Assembly: GCA_029557025.1 (NCBI GenBank) | Contig: JAKPRU010000293.1 | Coordinates: 1 to 8,378, forward strand | DNA from: Candidatus Omnitrophota bacterium | GTDB lineage: Bacteria > Hinthialibacterota > Hinthialibacteria > Hinthialibacterales > JAKPRU01 | DNA length: 8,378 nucleotides | Reading direction: 5' to 3' | Part shown: one piece after another, positions 1-5,717 of the stretch | Layout: each line of letters starts with the position of its first letter | Position numbering within the stretch: position 1 is the first letter of the stretch | Notes under the pieces: generated by a model | What the model saw: the letters and a program-made list of their open reading frames with translations, nothing else | The model's database searches: none | What the model was told of the DNA's origin: nothing | Made by a program: the position numbers and the translations under genes

Positions 1-774
1 AATCTGGCCGCCATCCCTGCCACGGCTGCGAGTGAGGTCAGTACACTCGGCGTAGTCAACGGAGATTTCAAGTTCCGTGTCGTGGATGCAGCCGGGCAAG
101 TCCTGGATACCTATACGGTGTCCGTGGCCGCCACGGACACCGTCGCGCAAGTCGTGGCGAAGATCAACGCATTGGACGGCGAAAAAGGACCCGGCGACGG
201 ATTATTCACCGCATCGATTATCGGTAACCAGATTGTCCTATCCTCCAATTTTGACGGGCATGTGTTTCATATCGACCGGGCGGATGACACTTCGGGATTT
301 GTCGCCGCCGTCGGTTTGGATCAACCGACTTTTATCACGGATGCCGAGGTCGATACGTTGGGATTGGCCGTTGCAAGCAGTACCCAGGACACGGCCTCGG
401 TCATCGGATTATGTGATGAGGGCTGGGTGGATGAAGTGGAAGAAAAGAATGTCTTTCGAACCCTGTCCAACCTGTACAACGCGCTGCTGCAAGACGATAC
501 GGAGGGGATCGAGCAGGCGATCAGCGACATGGATATCGACCTGGACGTTTTGCTAAATGACCGAACGATCGTGGGAGCGCGTATCAACCGTCTCGACTCC
601 ACCAAGTCACGGATTACGGATAGCGAGGTGTTTCTGCGGGAACAGCTGTCCCTGATCGAGGATGCAGACTTGGCGGACCTGATTACGGAGTTGACGAGCC
701 GCCAGAGTACCCTGGAGGCAGCGCTGTCGGTAAGCGCCAAGGTACTGCAAATGACCCTGTTAGACTTCCTTTGA
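1..774 (+). CDS. flgL: Flagellar hook-associated protein 3 (FlgL)-like, 3' part
   Basis: The frame is open from base 1, so the start lies outside the window; 257 residues are visible. The end (LIEDADLADLITELTSRQ, then a stretch ending AKVLQMTLLDFL) matches the flagellin/FlgL C-terminal helix, in which a D-hydrophobic-A-x-x-I-x-x-L segment runs into a terminal S-A-K-V-L-Q type motif. Visible residues of about 17-112 look like a Flagellin_IN motif: a beta segment TVSVAATDTVAQVVAKINAL, then an A-S-I-I-G-N-Q-I-V-L-S-S strand pair ending in a V-G-L. Residues of about 140-257 are helical and coiled-coil-like. FlgL forms the hook-filament junction outside the cell, exported by the flagellar type III apparatus. 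A flagellin is the alternative, but one cysteine is present and the final LLDFL favours FlgL. An internal GTG at 82 is in frame but is not the real start, because homologous sequence precedes it. The gene converges on the purH-like gene. Confidence 0.82.
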   Translation, partial: NLAAIPATAASEVSTLGVVNGDFKFRVVDAAGQVLDTYTVSVAATDTVAQVVAKINALDGEKGPGDGLFTASIIGNQIVLSSNFDGHVFHIDRADDTSGFVAAVGLDQPTFITDAEVDTLGLAVASSTQDTASVIGLCDEGWVDEVEEKNVFRTLSNLYNALLQDDTEGIEQAISDMDIDLDVLLNDRTIVGARINRLDSTKSRITDSEVFLREQLSLIEDADLADLITELTSRQSTLEAALSVSAKVLQMTLLDFL

Positions 775-793
775 GAGAGGCGCACGGCGCTTC

Positions 794-2170
794 CTAATGC
801 CGGAAACAGCGTTGGCCTGTAAAGACCATGGTTGCGCCATGCTCGTTGCAGGCTTCCACAACCTGAAAATCGCCTTGAAGCGAATCACCGGGTTGAATAA
901 TGGATCGGATCCCTGCGTCCAGGAGGGCATCCGCGCCATCACGGTAGGGAAAGAAGGCATCGGAAACTCCGGTTGCCCCCTCCAGTCCGGCGCGCTCGGC
1001 ACGGACTTGCTCGTCAATTTCCTGAAGGATACATTCCGGGCCATTTCCCTGTTTGATCTTCAGGGCCAACGCATCGTAAAGCATCCCGAATCGTTTGTGG
1101 GCCAGAAGCGCCCGCCGGGATTCATACGCCTTCGCAACCGCCAGCTTCGCCATGGACACCCGGTCCTGTCCGCCCGCTCCGATGGAAACCGTCGCAAGAT
1201 CTTTGACGATCAGGACCGAATTGCTGGTTACTCCGGTCTCGATAATCCAACCGAACCACATATCCCGCCACTCGGCCTCGGTTGGGGGACGCCGGATGGA
1301 CGCCGTGCGACCCGTGCGGACCAGTTTGCCGTCTTTCATCACACGTTCCGGCACATCCCTGGGAACAAGACCATGAGTGCGGATGTCCTCCCACGAGCGA
1401 ATCAGCGTTTTTTCTTTGCCGATTGTGGGGATGTAAGACCACTGCGGAATAACGCACCCATCACAGAGTGACTTGAATTCAAGGAATCGATGTCCGATCA
1501 ATTCGTGAACCTTGTCGATATTTTTAATTCGGATGATTCGGAGGTTTTTTCGATTTGAGAGAATATCCACAGTGCCCGGTTCATAGTCGGGCGCACAGAC
1601 TACCTCGAAATACCGGGCAGCGACAGCCTGTGCGGTGTCGCGATCCATCGCCCGATTGACTACCAGGGTTCCGCCGAAGGGAGCGATGGGGTCCGCCTCC
1701 CACGCGCGGGTAAACGCCGTAACAAGATCGCCGGCCAGCGCCGCGCCGCACGGGTTATTGTGCTTGAGGATGACCGCCGCCGGCGTTTTGTGGAAATACT
1801 TGATGATAGACAGCCCATTATCCATATCGGTCAGATTGGTCTTACTGGGGTGTTTGCCGGATTGGATGAGGGATTCGCTGTCCATGGAGCCGACCAGGTT
1901 TCCGGTGCGGATCATTTCCAGGCCACCGAGCAGAATATGACCGTTGACCGGACGATACAGCGCGGCTTCCTGGCCGGGATTCTCGCCATAGCGCAGGCCA
2001 CGATCCACTGTTTCCCCCGCATCGGAATCGAAAATCTTCCAAGTCATTTTCTCGTAGATCAATTGCCCGCTTCCATCCCCTTCCAATGGCGGTCGTTCCT
2101 CGCTGAAAGCGAGTTTCATGTATTTCGGAAAATGGTCGTCCAATATGGTCTGGTAGTCCTTGAGAGCCAT
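794..2170 (-). CDS. purH: Stand-alone AICAR transformylase (PurH C-terminal domain only)
   Basis: Predicted to transfer a formyl group from 10-formyltetrahydrofolate to AICAR, giving FAICAR, the penultimate step of IMP synthesis in the cytoplasm. Visible motifs of the AICARFT family, in order (458-aa numbering): LRYGENP (59-65), KHNNPCG (136-142) with the catalytic Lys-His pair, ADPIAPFGG (159-167), SNSV with the conserved Asn (N317), SIGAGGQDRVS, SDAFFPYRD (403-411) with the conserved Asp (D404), IIQPG, and the C-terminal MVFTGQRCFRH. Ordinary bifunctional PurH is about 500-590 aa and begins with a roughly 200-aa MGS-like IMP cyclohydrolase domain. Here LRYGENP lies only about 60 residues from the start, so that domain is absent, not just unrecognised. 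The region between the two halves of the fold (about 205-310) is longer than usual, as in single-domain transformylases. Two adjacent ATGs exist (2173 and 2170); the second sits at better spacing from an AGGAGG. It lies 67 bp downstream of the metallophosphoesterase on the same strand. Confidence 0.93.
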   Translation of the reverse strand: MALKDYQTILDDHFPKYMKLAFSEERPPLEGDGSGQLIYEKMTWKIFDSDAGETVDRGLRYGENPGQEAALYRPVNGHILLGGLEMIRTGNLVGSMDSESLIQSGKHPSKTNLTDMDNGLSIIKYFHKTPAAVILKHNNPCGAALAGDLVTAFTRAWEADPIAPFGGTLVVNRAMDRDTAQAVAARYFEVVCAPDYEPGTVDILSNRKNLRIIRIKNIDKVHELIGHRFLEFKSLCDGCVIPQWSYIPTIGKEKTLIRSWEDIRTHGLVPRDVPERVMKDGKLVRTGRTASIRRPPTEAEWRDMWFGWIIETGVTSNSVLIVKDLATVSIGAGGQDRVSMAKLAVAKAYESRRALLAHKRFGMLYDALALKIKQGNGPECILQEIDEQVRAERAGLEGATGVSDAFFPYRDGADALLDAGIRSIIQPGDSLQGDFQVVEACNEHGATMVFTGQRCFRH

Positions 2171-2175
2171 CATGG

Positions 2176-2181
2176 CCTCCT
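2176..2181 (-). promoter_or_regulatory. Shine-Dalgarno of the AICAR transformylase gene
   Basis: Read on the minus strand this is a perfect AGGAGG. It lies 2 nt before the first of two tandem ATG codons (2173) and 5 nt before the second (2170). The second spacing is the more workable, so translation probably starts at 2170 with M-A-L-K-D. The difference is one residue. Confidence 0.75.
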
Positions 2182-2201
2182 GAATGGGATGATGAATGGT
2201 A

Positions 2202-2223
2202 GGACAGACCTCCGCGCCTGTCC
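2202..2223. repeat. Hairpin between the metallophosphoesterase and transformylase genes
   Basis: GGACAG (2202-2207) pairs with CTGTCC (2218-2223) around a 10-nt loop. It sits in the 67-bp gap between two co-directional minus-strand genes and has no U-tract after it, so it does not look like an intrinsic terminator. Its ACAG...CTGT core resembles the more perfect hairpin at 3292-3310, and it may be a decayed copy of the same kind of dispersed palindrome; that link is a guess. It could affect mRNA processing or stability between the genes. Confidence 0.4.
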
Positions 2224-2237
2224 CTCCTTGTGGTCAT

Positions 2238-3107
2238 TCATTGCGGCTGGAACCTTACACGCAGAATGGTTGCCTCCGGCGGGCTGAGAAACCGAAACGG
2301 AAGTCTGGGAGTCACCCCAAGCCCGGGACTGACAAACAAGGTTGTTTCCCCAATCTGTGAGATGCCCATCGCCATCCTTTTTGGAATGGGCGAGCGGGTA
2401 ACCAGGGCGCCCAGCCAGGGTAAACGCAGCTGTCCCCCGTGTGTATGCCCCGAAAGGATCAGCGCCACCTTGCGATCCGCCAACTCCCGATACACTCCAG
2501 GCGAATGCACCAGGGCTATCACTGTTTCATTCTGTCCCACATCGGCAAAAGCCTGATCGATATCATCTCTCTCGAGATACGGATCATCAATCCCGACAAT
2601 GCGAATTGGATATCCGCCGCAATCCACCACGAAGGAACTATTGAACAGACACCGGACTCCCAGTTTCTCCAGAGTCTCCCTGGCCCTGGTGATATCTTGC
2701 ATCCGGTGCGTGGCATGGGGGAACTTCCCGAAGACCTCCGTCCAGACGTACCGGTAATAATCGTGGTTTCCGAACACGCCAAAGGAACCATATCGTCCGG
2801 CAATTCCCGACAGCGCCTCTTCCAGAAGGGGAGCATCCCCGGGATCTTCGAGGAAATCGCCGGTATAAAGAACCAGGTCTGCTTCCACATTCCGCAGCGA
2901 CCGAAGAAATGCCGTCAACCGTCGGCATCGCGGGACGAGGTGCAGATCGCTGAGATGCAGGATAGTCAGCCGTTCCGGGCCGGGGAAAGGCAATACAATG
3001 GACCTTTCGCGAAGGCGATAGTTCAGTCGCTCATACAGCACGGCCCAGAGGACGATGCCGATAACGAGGATTGCCGGAATCAGCCATACCATCAGGGTGG
3101 GGTCCAT
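2238..3107 (-). CDS. Membrane-anchored calcineurin-like metallophosphoesterase (YkuE/YaeI/LpxG-like)
   Basis: A 289-aa protein with one N-terminal membrane helix (about residues 6-24) followed by positively charged residues, then a complete calcineurin-like metal site: D54-x-H56 (SDLHL), G83-D84, G113-N114-H115-D116, H201 (LVHSP) and H221-x-H223 (SGHTHGGQ). These are the residues that hold two metal ions in this fold. The helix followed by a cytoplasm- or periplasm-facing phosphoesterase is typical of the YkuE/YaeI group. That group includes the chlamydial UDP-2,3-diacylglucosamine hydrolase LpxG, so a role in lipid A synthesis or other phospholipid/nucleotide-sugar hydrolysis is possible but not shown. 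The chosen start is ATG at 3107; an in-frame TTG at 3110 adds one codon. No clear Shine-Dalgarno precedes either. It is the first gene of a probable two-gene minus-strand unit with the AICAR transformylase. Confidence 0.87.
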   Translation of the reverse strand: MDPTLMVWLIPAILVIGIVLWAVLYERLNYRLRERSIVLPFPGPERLTILHLSDLHLVPRCRRLTAFLRSLRNVEADLVLYTGDFLEDPGDAPLLEEALSGIAGRYGSFGVFGNHDYYRYVWTEVFGKFPHATHRMQDITRARETLEKLGVRCLFNSSFVVDCGGYPIRIVGIDDPYLERDDIDQAFADVGQNETVIALVHSPGVYRELADRKVALILSGHTHGGQLRLPWLGALVTRSPIPKRMAMGISQIGETTLFVSPGLGVTPRLPFRFLSPPEATILRVRFQPQ

Positions 3108-3128
3108 CAACTAAGCCAATTGAGAATT

Positions 3129-3159
3129 CATATACTGAAAAAGGAACCTCCAGTGTGAA
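3129..3159 (-). promoter_or_regulatory. Weak candidate promoter for the metallophosphoesterase gene
   Basis: On the minus strand, TTCACA (3154-3159) and TATATG (3129-3134) are separated by 19 bp. Transcription would begin near 3122, giving a leader of about 15 nt, which would agree with the lack of a Shine-Dalgarno at 3107. The spacing is longer than ideal and the boxes are imperfect, so this is tentative. Confidence 0.22.
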
Positions 3160-3205
3160 GGTTATTCCGTAAGATTCAAGATTGGATCGCAAACGGTTCC
3201 CCGTG

Positions 3206-3234
3206 TTGACAGGGTTTACACGGCTGGTCATACT
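3206..3234 (+). promoter_or_regulatory. Candidate sigma70-type promoter for rseP
   Basis: A perfect TTGACA (3206-3211) is followed, after exactly 17 bp, by CATACT (3229-3234), which matches four of six bases of the -10 consensus. Predicted transcription would start near 3241 and give a leader of about 165 nt to the GTG start of rseP. The leader begins immediately with the hairpin at 3246-3288. The -35 box and spacing are good; the -10 box is mediocre. Confidence 0.42.
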
Positions 3235-3245
3235 AAGCCTCACCC

Positions 3246-3288
3246 CTCGACCCCCTTTCCAAGTATGGAGAAGGGGAGAAGAGTCGAG
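3246..3288. repeat. Nested imperfect hairpin in the rseP leader, possible decayed REP-like element
   Basis: CTCGAC (3246-3251) pairs with GTCGAG (3283-3288). Inside it, CCCCTTTCC (3252-3260) pairs imperfectly with GGAGAAGGGG (3267-3276). The start, CCTCACCCCTCGACCCCC from 3238, resembles the C-rich/G-rich repeat at 5506-5563 (which ends GTTGGGGTGAGGG, its reverse sense), so this may be a worn copy of the same dispersed repeat. It lies just after the candidate promoter and far from the start codon. No U-run follows it, so it is not an obvious terminator. Confidence 0.45.
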
Positions 3289-3291
3289 TGG

Positions 3292-3310
3292 CACAGGCTT
3301 CCAGCCTGTG
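3292..3310. repeat. Perfect 8-bp palindrome, dispersed-repeat type
   Basis: CACAGGCT (3292-3299), loop TCC, AGCCTGTG (3303-3310): an exact 8-bp stem with a 3-nt loop. Short ACAGGCT-x-AGCCTGT palindromes of this kind occur as intergenic dispersed repeats in several environmental bacterial lineages (general recollection, not checked here). It is in the rseP 5' region, about 97 nt before the start codon, and could fold in the leader RNA. Confidence 0.55.
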
Positions 3311-3394
3311 GTGTTGTGAGACAGCAGACGAATAAAACAGGGTTTTGCGGGTATTGAATTGGGAAACATGGGAGTTTTCAATGCTGTGAGACTC

Positions 3395-3400
3395 AGGTGA
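3395..3400 (+). promoter_or_regulatory. Shine-Dalgarno fixing the GTG start of rseP
   Basis: AGGTGA ends 6 nt before GTG at 3407. The TGA within it (3398-3400) is an in-frame stop for rseP, so the protein cannot begin further upstream. No in-frame ATG occurs before the first membrane helix and catalytic motif, which leaves GTG 3407 as the only reasonable start. Confidence 0.7.
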
Positions 3401-3406
3401 AAAGTT

Positions 3407-5188
3407 GTGACGCTGATAGACATTATTCGATTTCTGATCGTACTGGGCCTGGTAATCGTAGTGCATGAATTCGGGCATCTGATCGTGGCCAAGTGGGTGG
3501 GCGCGCGTGTGGAACGGTTTTCCGTGGGGTTCGGAAGAAAATTGTTTGGGGTGACCTGGCACGACACGGAATACATCGTCTCCCTGCTTCCGCTTGGCGG
3601 GTATGTCAAAATCAGCGGTATGGAACCGGGGGATGAGTTGAAAGGAGAACCGTGGGAGTTCCTGTCCCTTTCAACTTGGCGCCGAACGGCGGTGGTGCTT
3701 GCCGGTCCGGTGATGAATTTCGTGTTGGCCGTGTTTATTTATTATGTGTTGTTCATTGTGCCGGGCGAACCGGTGATTACTACGACCACCATTGGCTTGG
3801 TCCGGGATGGTGGAGTCGGCTGGGAGATCGGGTTACATACCGGAGACCGGATTGTTCAGGTGAACAACACGCCGATCACAAGCTGGGACGATCTTATCTC
3901 TACACCGGAGATTTTCACATCCGGCGATCTGACCATTCAGATCGAACGCGAAGGGAATCGGATAGAAAAACGGCTGTCGCCGCCTCCAGCGATAGGGACT
4001 TTGGAATCCCAGTTTACCGAGGAACAGCTGGCGGAGCGGCTTAACCGGGACGGGCTTCTTGTGCGGACCGTCCAGAAGGACAGTCCGGCAGCGCGGGCCG
4101 GACTTGTTCCAGGATGTGTGATTACATCGGTCAACAGCCGGCCCTTGGTGTCGGCCCGCGAACTCGCCAAAGAAATCTCCCAGCACTATACCCAGACCGA
4201 AGACGGGGCTTTTGTTGCGAAACCGCTGCGTCTGACGTGGCTGGACCCCAACGATGTCATCCGGGAAGCCGAGGTGCAGCCGGATTTATTTTTCCCGGCG
4301 GACGATGCAGAGCCGTACCATCCGAAAGCCCGTATCGGCATCATTTTCACACCGGAAGAAACGGTGCAGGACGTGTTTATTCCCTTCCATGCCCGCCTCG
4401 ATATTGCGCCACGCCTGGAACCGATTGTTGGAGCAGTAAAAGAAGGCAGCCCTGCGGAGAAAGCCGGAATTGTCGGCGGAAGCCGTGTGATTGACGTCAA
4501 CGGCGAGCCGCTCAATGACTGGAATGTCCTTGTGGAAAAGGTACTCGCCGCTTATACGGTTGAGGGAGAAACGGCACGGGGGATACCGCTCGAACTCACC
4601 TGGATTACCCCGACACAGGAAGTGCATACGGCTACGGTTACCCCGGAAGTCAGGGCCGAAACCATCCCCAGCCACCGTGGACTGACAACCGGTGAGAAGG
4701 TTTATGTTGCCCAACTCGGCCTGTCCCGCCAGACCGAGCGAATCCATTACGGAGTGATCGGGGCGGCCCCGAAAGCCGTCGAGAAAATGCGGGATGTGTG
4801 CAGCATGATGTTCTATTTCATTTACAAAGTCATCAAAGGAGAATATTCCAGCAAGAACCTGGGCGGGCCGGTTGCCATCGCGCAGCTGGCTGCCGAGACA
4901 GGGCGATGGGGATTGGAGAAATTTTTTGATTTTATCGCGCTTCTTTCCGCTAATCTCGCCATTCTGAACCTGCTGCCGATCCCTCCCCTGGATGGCGGTC
5001 ATGTTGTGCTTTACCTGGCGCAGGGAGTCCGCAAACGCCCGGTTACTCTCAAACAGATGGAAACGTTCGGAAAGATCGGGATTATTTTAATTATTCCCCT
5101 GATGCTGTATTTCTTCTTTAACGATCTGGAACGGGTCGGACTGTTTCGATGGATGAAAGATCTTTTGCAGGCCATCTGGCCGGGCTGA
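3407..5188 (+). CDS. rseP: Site-2 zinc metalloprotease RseP with expanded PDZ region
   Basis: A 593-aa inner-membrane intramembrane protease. In well-studied bacteria RseP makes the second cut in anti-sigma factor RseA and clears signal-peptide remnants. Visible features: TM1 at about 4-21 running into the zinc motif HEFGH (20-24); the SVGFGRKLFG and LLPLGGYVKISG membrane-associated beta segments; TM2 at about 94-117 with GPVMNF; three PDZ-like segments at about 125-185, 215-280 and 335-400, the last two with the S-P-A-x-x-A-G-L/I core; TM3 at about 506-525 leading into NLLPIPPLDGGH, whose D529 is the third zinc ligand; and TM4 at about 557-572. Escherichia coli RseP has about 450 residues and two PDZ domains, so this protein is longer by about 140 residues, all between TM2 and TM3. 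No dxr, cdsA or bamA neighbour is seen, although these often flank rseP. It probably has its own promoter. Confidence 0.95.
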   Translation: MTLIDIIRFLIVLGLVIVVHEFGHLIVAKWVGARVERFSVGFGRKLFGVTWHDTEYIVSLLPLGGYVKISGMEPGDELKGEPWEFLSLSTWRRTAVVLAGPVMNFVLAVFIYYVLFIVPGEPVITTTTIGLVRDGGVGWEIGLHTGDRIVQVNNTPITSWDDLISTPEIFTSGDLTIQIEREGNRIEKRLSPPPAIGTLESQFTEEQLAERLNRDGLLVRTVQKDSPAARAGLVPGCVITSVNSRPLVSARELAKEISQHYTQTEDGAFVAKPLRLTWLDPNDVIREAEVQPDLFFPADDAEPYHPKARIGIIFTPEETVQDVFIPFHARLDIAPRLEPIVGAVKEGSPAEKAGIVGGSRVIDVNGEPLNDWNVLVEKVLAAYTVEGETARGIPLELTWITPTQEVHTATVTPEVRAETIPSHRGLTTGEKVYVAQLGLSRQTERIHYGVIGAAPKAVEKMRDVCSMMFYFIYKVIKGEYSSKNLGGPVAIAQLAAETGRWGLEKFFDFIALLSANLAILNLLPIPPLDGGHVVLYLAQGVRKRPVTLKQMETFGKIGIILIIPLMLYFFFNDLERVGLFRWMKDLLQAIWPG

Positions 5189-5328
5189 TCGGCAACATCT
5201 CTGCAGCAGCAGGCCGGCATCAATGTTGAGGCAACCCGAAGCGTATTCCCGGGAGAGCGAGCCTCCCAAGCCTGTCTCCGAAAGATCAAAGCGTCTTCCT
5301 CCGGGCAATCATGTCAACTTAAGGTTGT
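5189..5328. other. Intergenic stretch after rseP, nothing identified
   Basis: These 140 bases between the rseP stop codon and the first inverted-repeat arm hold no gene, no convincing terminator and no promoter I can support. The best fold is a weak 5-bp GGGAG/CTCCC stem near 5251-5267 without a U-run. The rest of the gap up to 5713 is covered by the repeat and signal-peptide entries. Confidence 0.5.
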
Positions 5329-5495
5329 CGTCATTCCGGCGAAAGCCGGAATCCAGCGATCGGGGGCAACATCGCGCGTTTAGATCTCCCTGTATGCACT
5401 CTGCAGAATACAAGAAAACCGGCATGATCCGATTACACTACCGTCTCGGGCGGTGTCATCGTTCTTTCTGGATTCCGGCTTTCGCCGGAATGACG
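5329..5495. repeat. REPIN/MITE-like element: perfect 28-bp inverted repeats, each a hairpin
   Basis: Arm 1 (5329-5356) starts CGTCATTCCGGC and ends CCGGAATCCAG. Arm 2 (5468-5495) is its exact reverse complement over all 28 bp; identity stops sharply at both ends. Each arm also contains its own 8-bp stem, ATTCCGGC/GCCGGAAT, with a GAAA loop (5333-5352; 5472-5491 in the opposite sense). The arms enclose 111 bp with no gene. This arrangement, two head-to-head hairpin repeats around a short spacer, is that of REPINs, which are mobilised in trans by REP-associated transposases. The arm sequence belongs to the CATTCC-G/C-GC-GAAA type of intergenic repeat common in environmental and pathogenic bacteria. 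No transposase is in the window. Confidence 0.85.
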
Positions 5496-5717
5496 GTTAC
5501 AGGGTCCCCTCTCCCGCCAGCTAAACGTCCCCCTCTCCCGCCGGGAGAGAGTTGGGGTGAGGGAAAGAAACTCCACCTTTGCACATTCCTTCTCTTCATT
5601 CTACTTCTATTTCTGCCCAACCTTTTCTGCCTTCACTCCTATTCACAGCCCCTTCAGTTCTATGAACAGCTCCAAGTGCAACGTATCGAGGGGCGAGTGG
5701 CCGGATTGATGTATTGA
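5490..5717 (+). pseudogene. Out-of-frame signal-peptide segment of the large downstream gene
   Basis: This frame encodes K-K-L-H-L-C-T-F followed by a strongly hydrophobic stretch LLFILLLFLPNLFCL (about 5586-5630), then H-S-Y-S-Q, a fair signal-peptidase region, and QLQVQRIEGRVAGLMY up to the stop at 5715-5717. It looks like an export signal plus the first residues of a mature protein. The frame then ends, while the next frame (-1) carries a long protein body with no signal of its own. No ATG or GTG lies near the K-K-L start; the nearest in-frame ATG is at 5490, inside arm 2 of the inverted repeat, which would add about 25 residues made of repeat sequence. I infer this is the true N-terminus of the gene at 5714-8368, separated by a one-base deletion or a sequence error between 5666 and 5717, most likely near 5712. 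Confidence 0.6.
5506..5563. repeat. C-rich/G-rich REP-like repeat with internal duplication
   Basis: CCCCTCTCCCGCC occurs twice, at 5506-5518 and 5530-5542, 24 bp apart. The second copy forms a hairpin with the following GGGAGAG (CTCTCCC 5533-5539, loop GCC, GGGAGAG 5543-5549) and ends in GTTGGGGTGAGGG (5551-5563). Repeats of this CCCTCACCCC / CTCTCCC / GGGAGAG type are widely dispersed between genes in many bacteria. The first copy appears to be a truncated one. The repeat ends directly against the lysine-containing start of the signal-peptide segment (5565 on). A worn relative may exist at 3238-3288. Confidence 0.68.

Noticed and set aside
775..793. Bidirectional terminator between flgL and the transformylase gene
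   Set aside because: Only a 4-bp GCGC/GCGC stem (780-790), slightly extendable with a G-U pair, and no T-run on either strand.
797..1471. Plus-strand frame opposite the transformylase gene
   Set aside because: It is antisense to a gene with clear family motifs and encodes nothing recognisable.
2439..3158. Plus-strand frame of 239 codons opposite the metallophosphoesterase
   Set aside because: It is the shadow of a gene with a complete metal-binding motif set; it has no family motif or ribosome site.
3031..3609. Minus-strand frame covering the divergent region and the rseP start
   Set aside because: It overlaps two well-supported genes and reads through the hairpins; its composition is not protein-like.
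5223..5489. Open frame from ATG 5223 through the repeats into the signal peptide, as one 164-residue protein
   Set aside because: Most of it is repeat DNA read as protein (both CATTCC arms and the C-rich tract), with no Shine-Dalgarno and no protein-like character before the K-K-L segment. Only the last part looks genuine.
5329..5563. CRISPR array
   Set aside because: The repeats are inverted pairs and two unrelated families, not regularly spaced direct repeats with unique spacers, and no cas gene is present.
5666..5717. Programmed -1 ribosomal frameshift joining signal peptide and body
   Set aside because: No X-XXY-YYZ slippery heptamer and no clear downstream pseudoknot are visible. A one-base deletion or sequence error is simpler.
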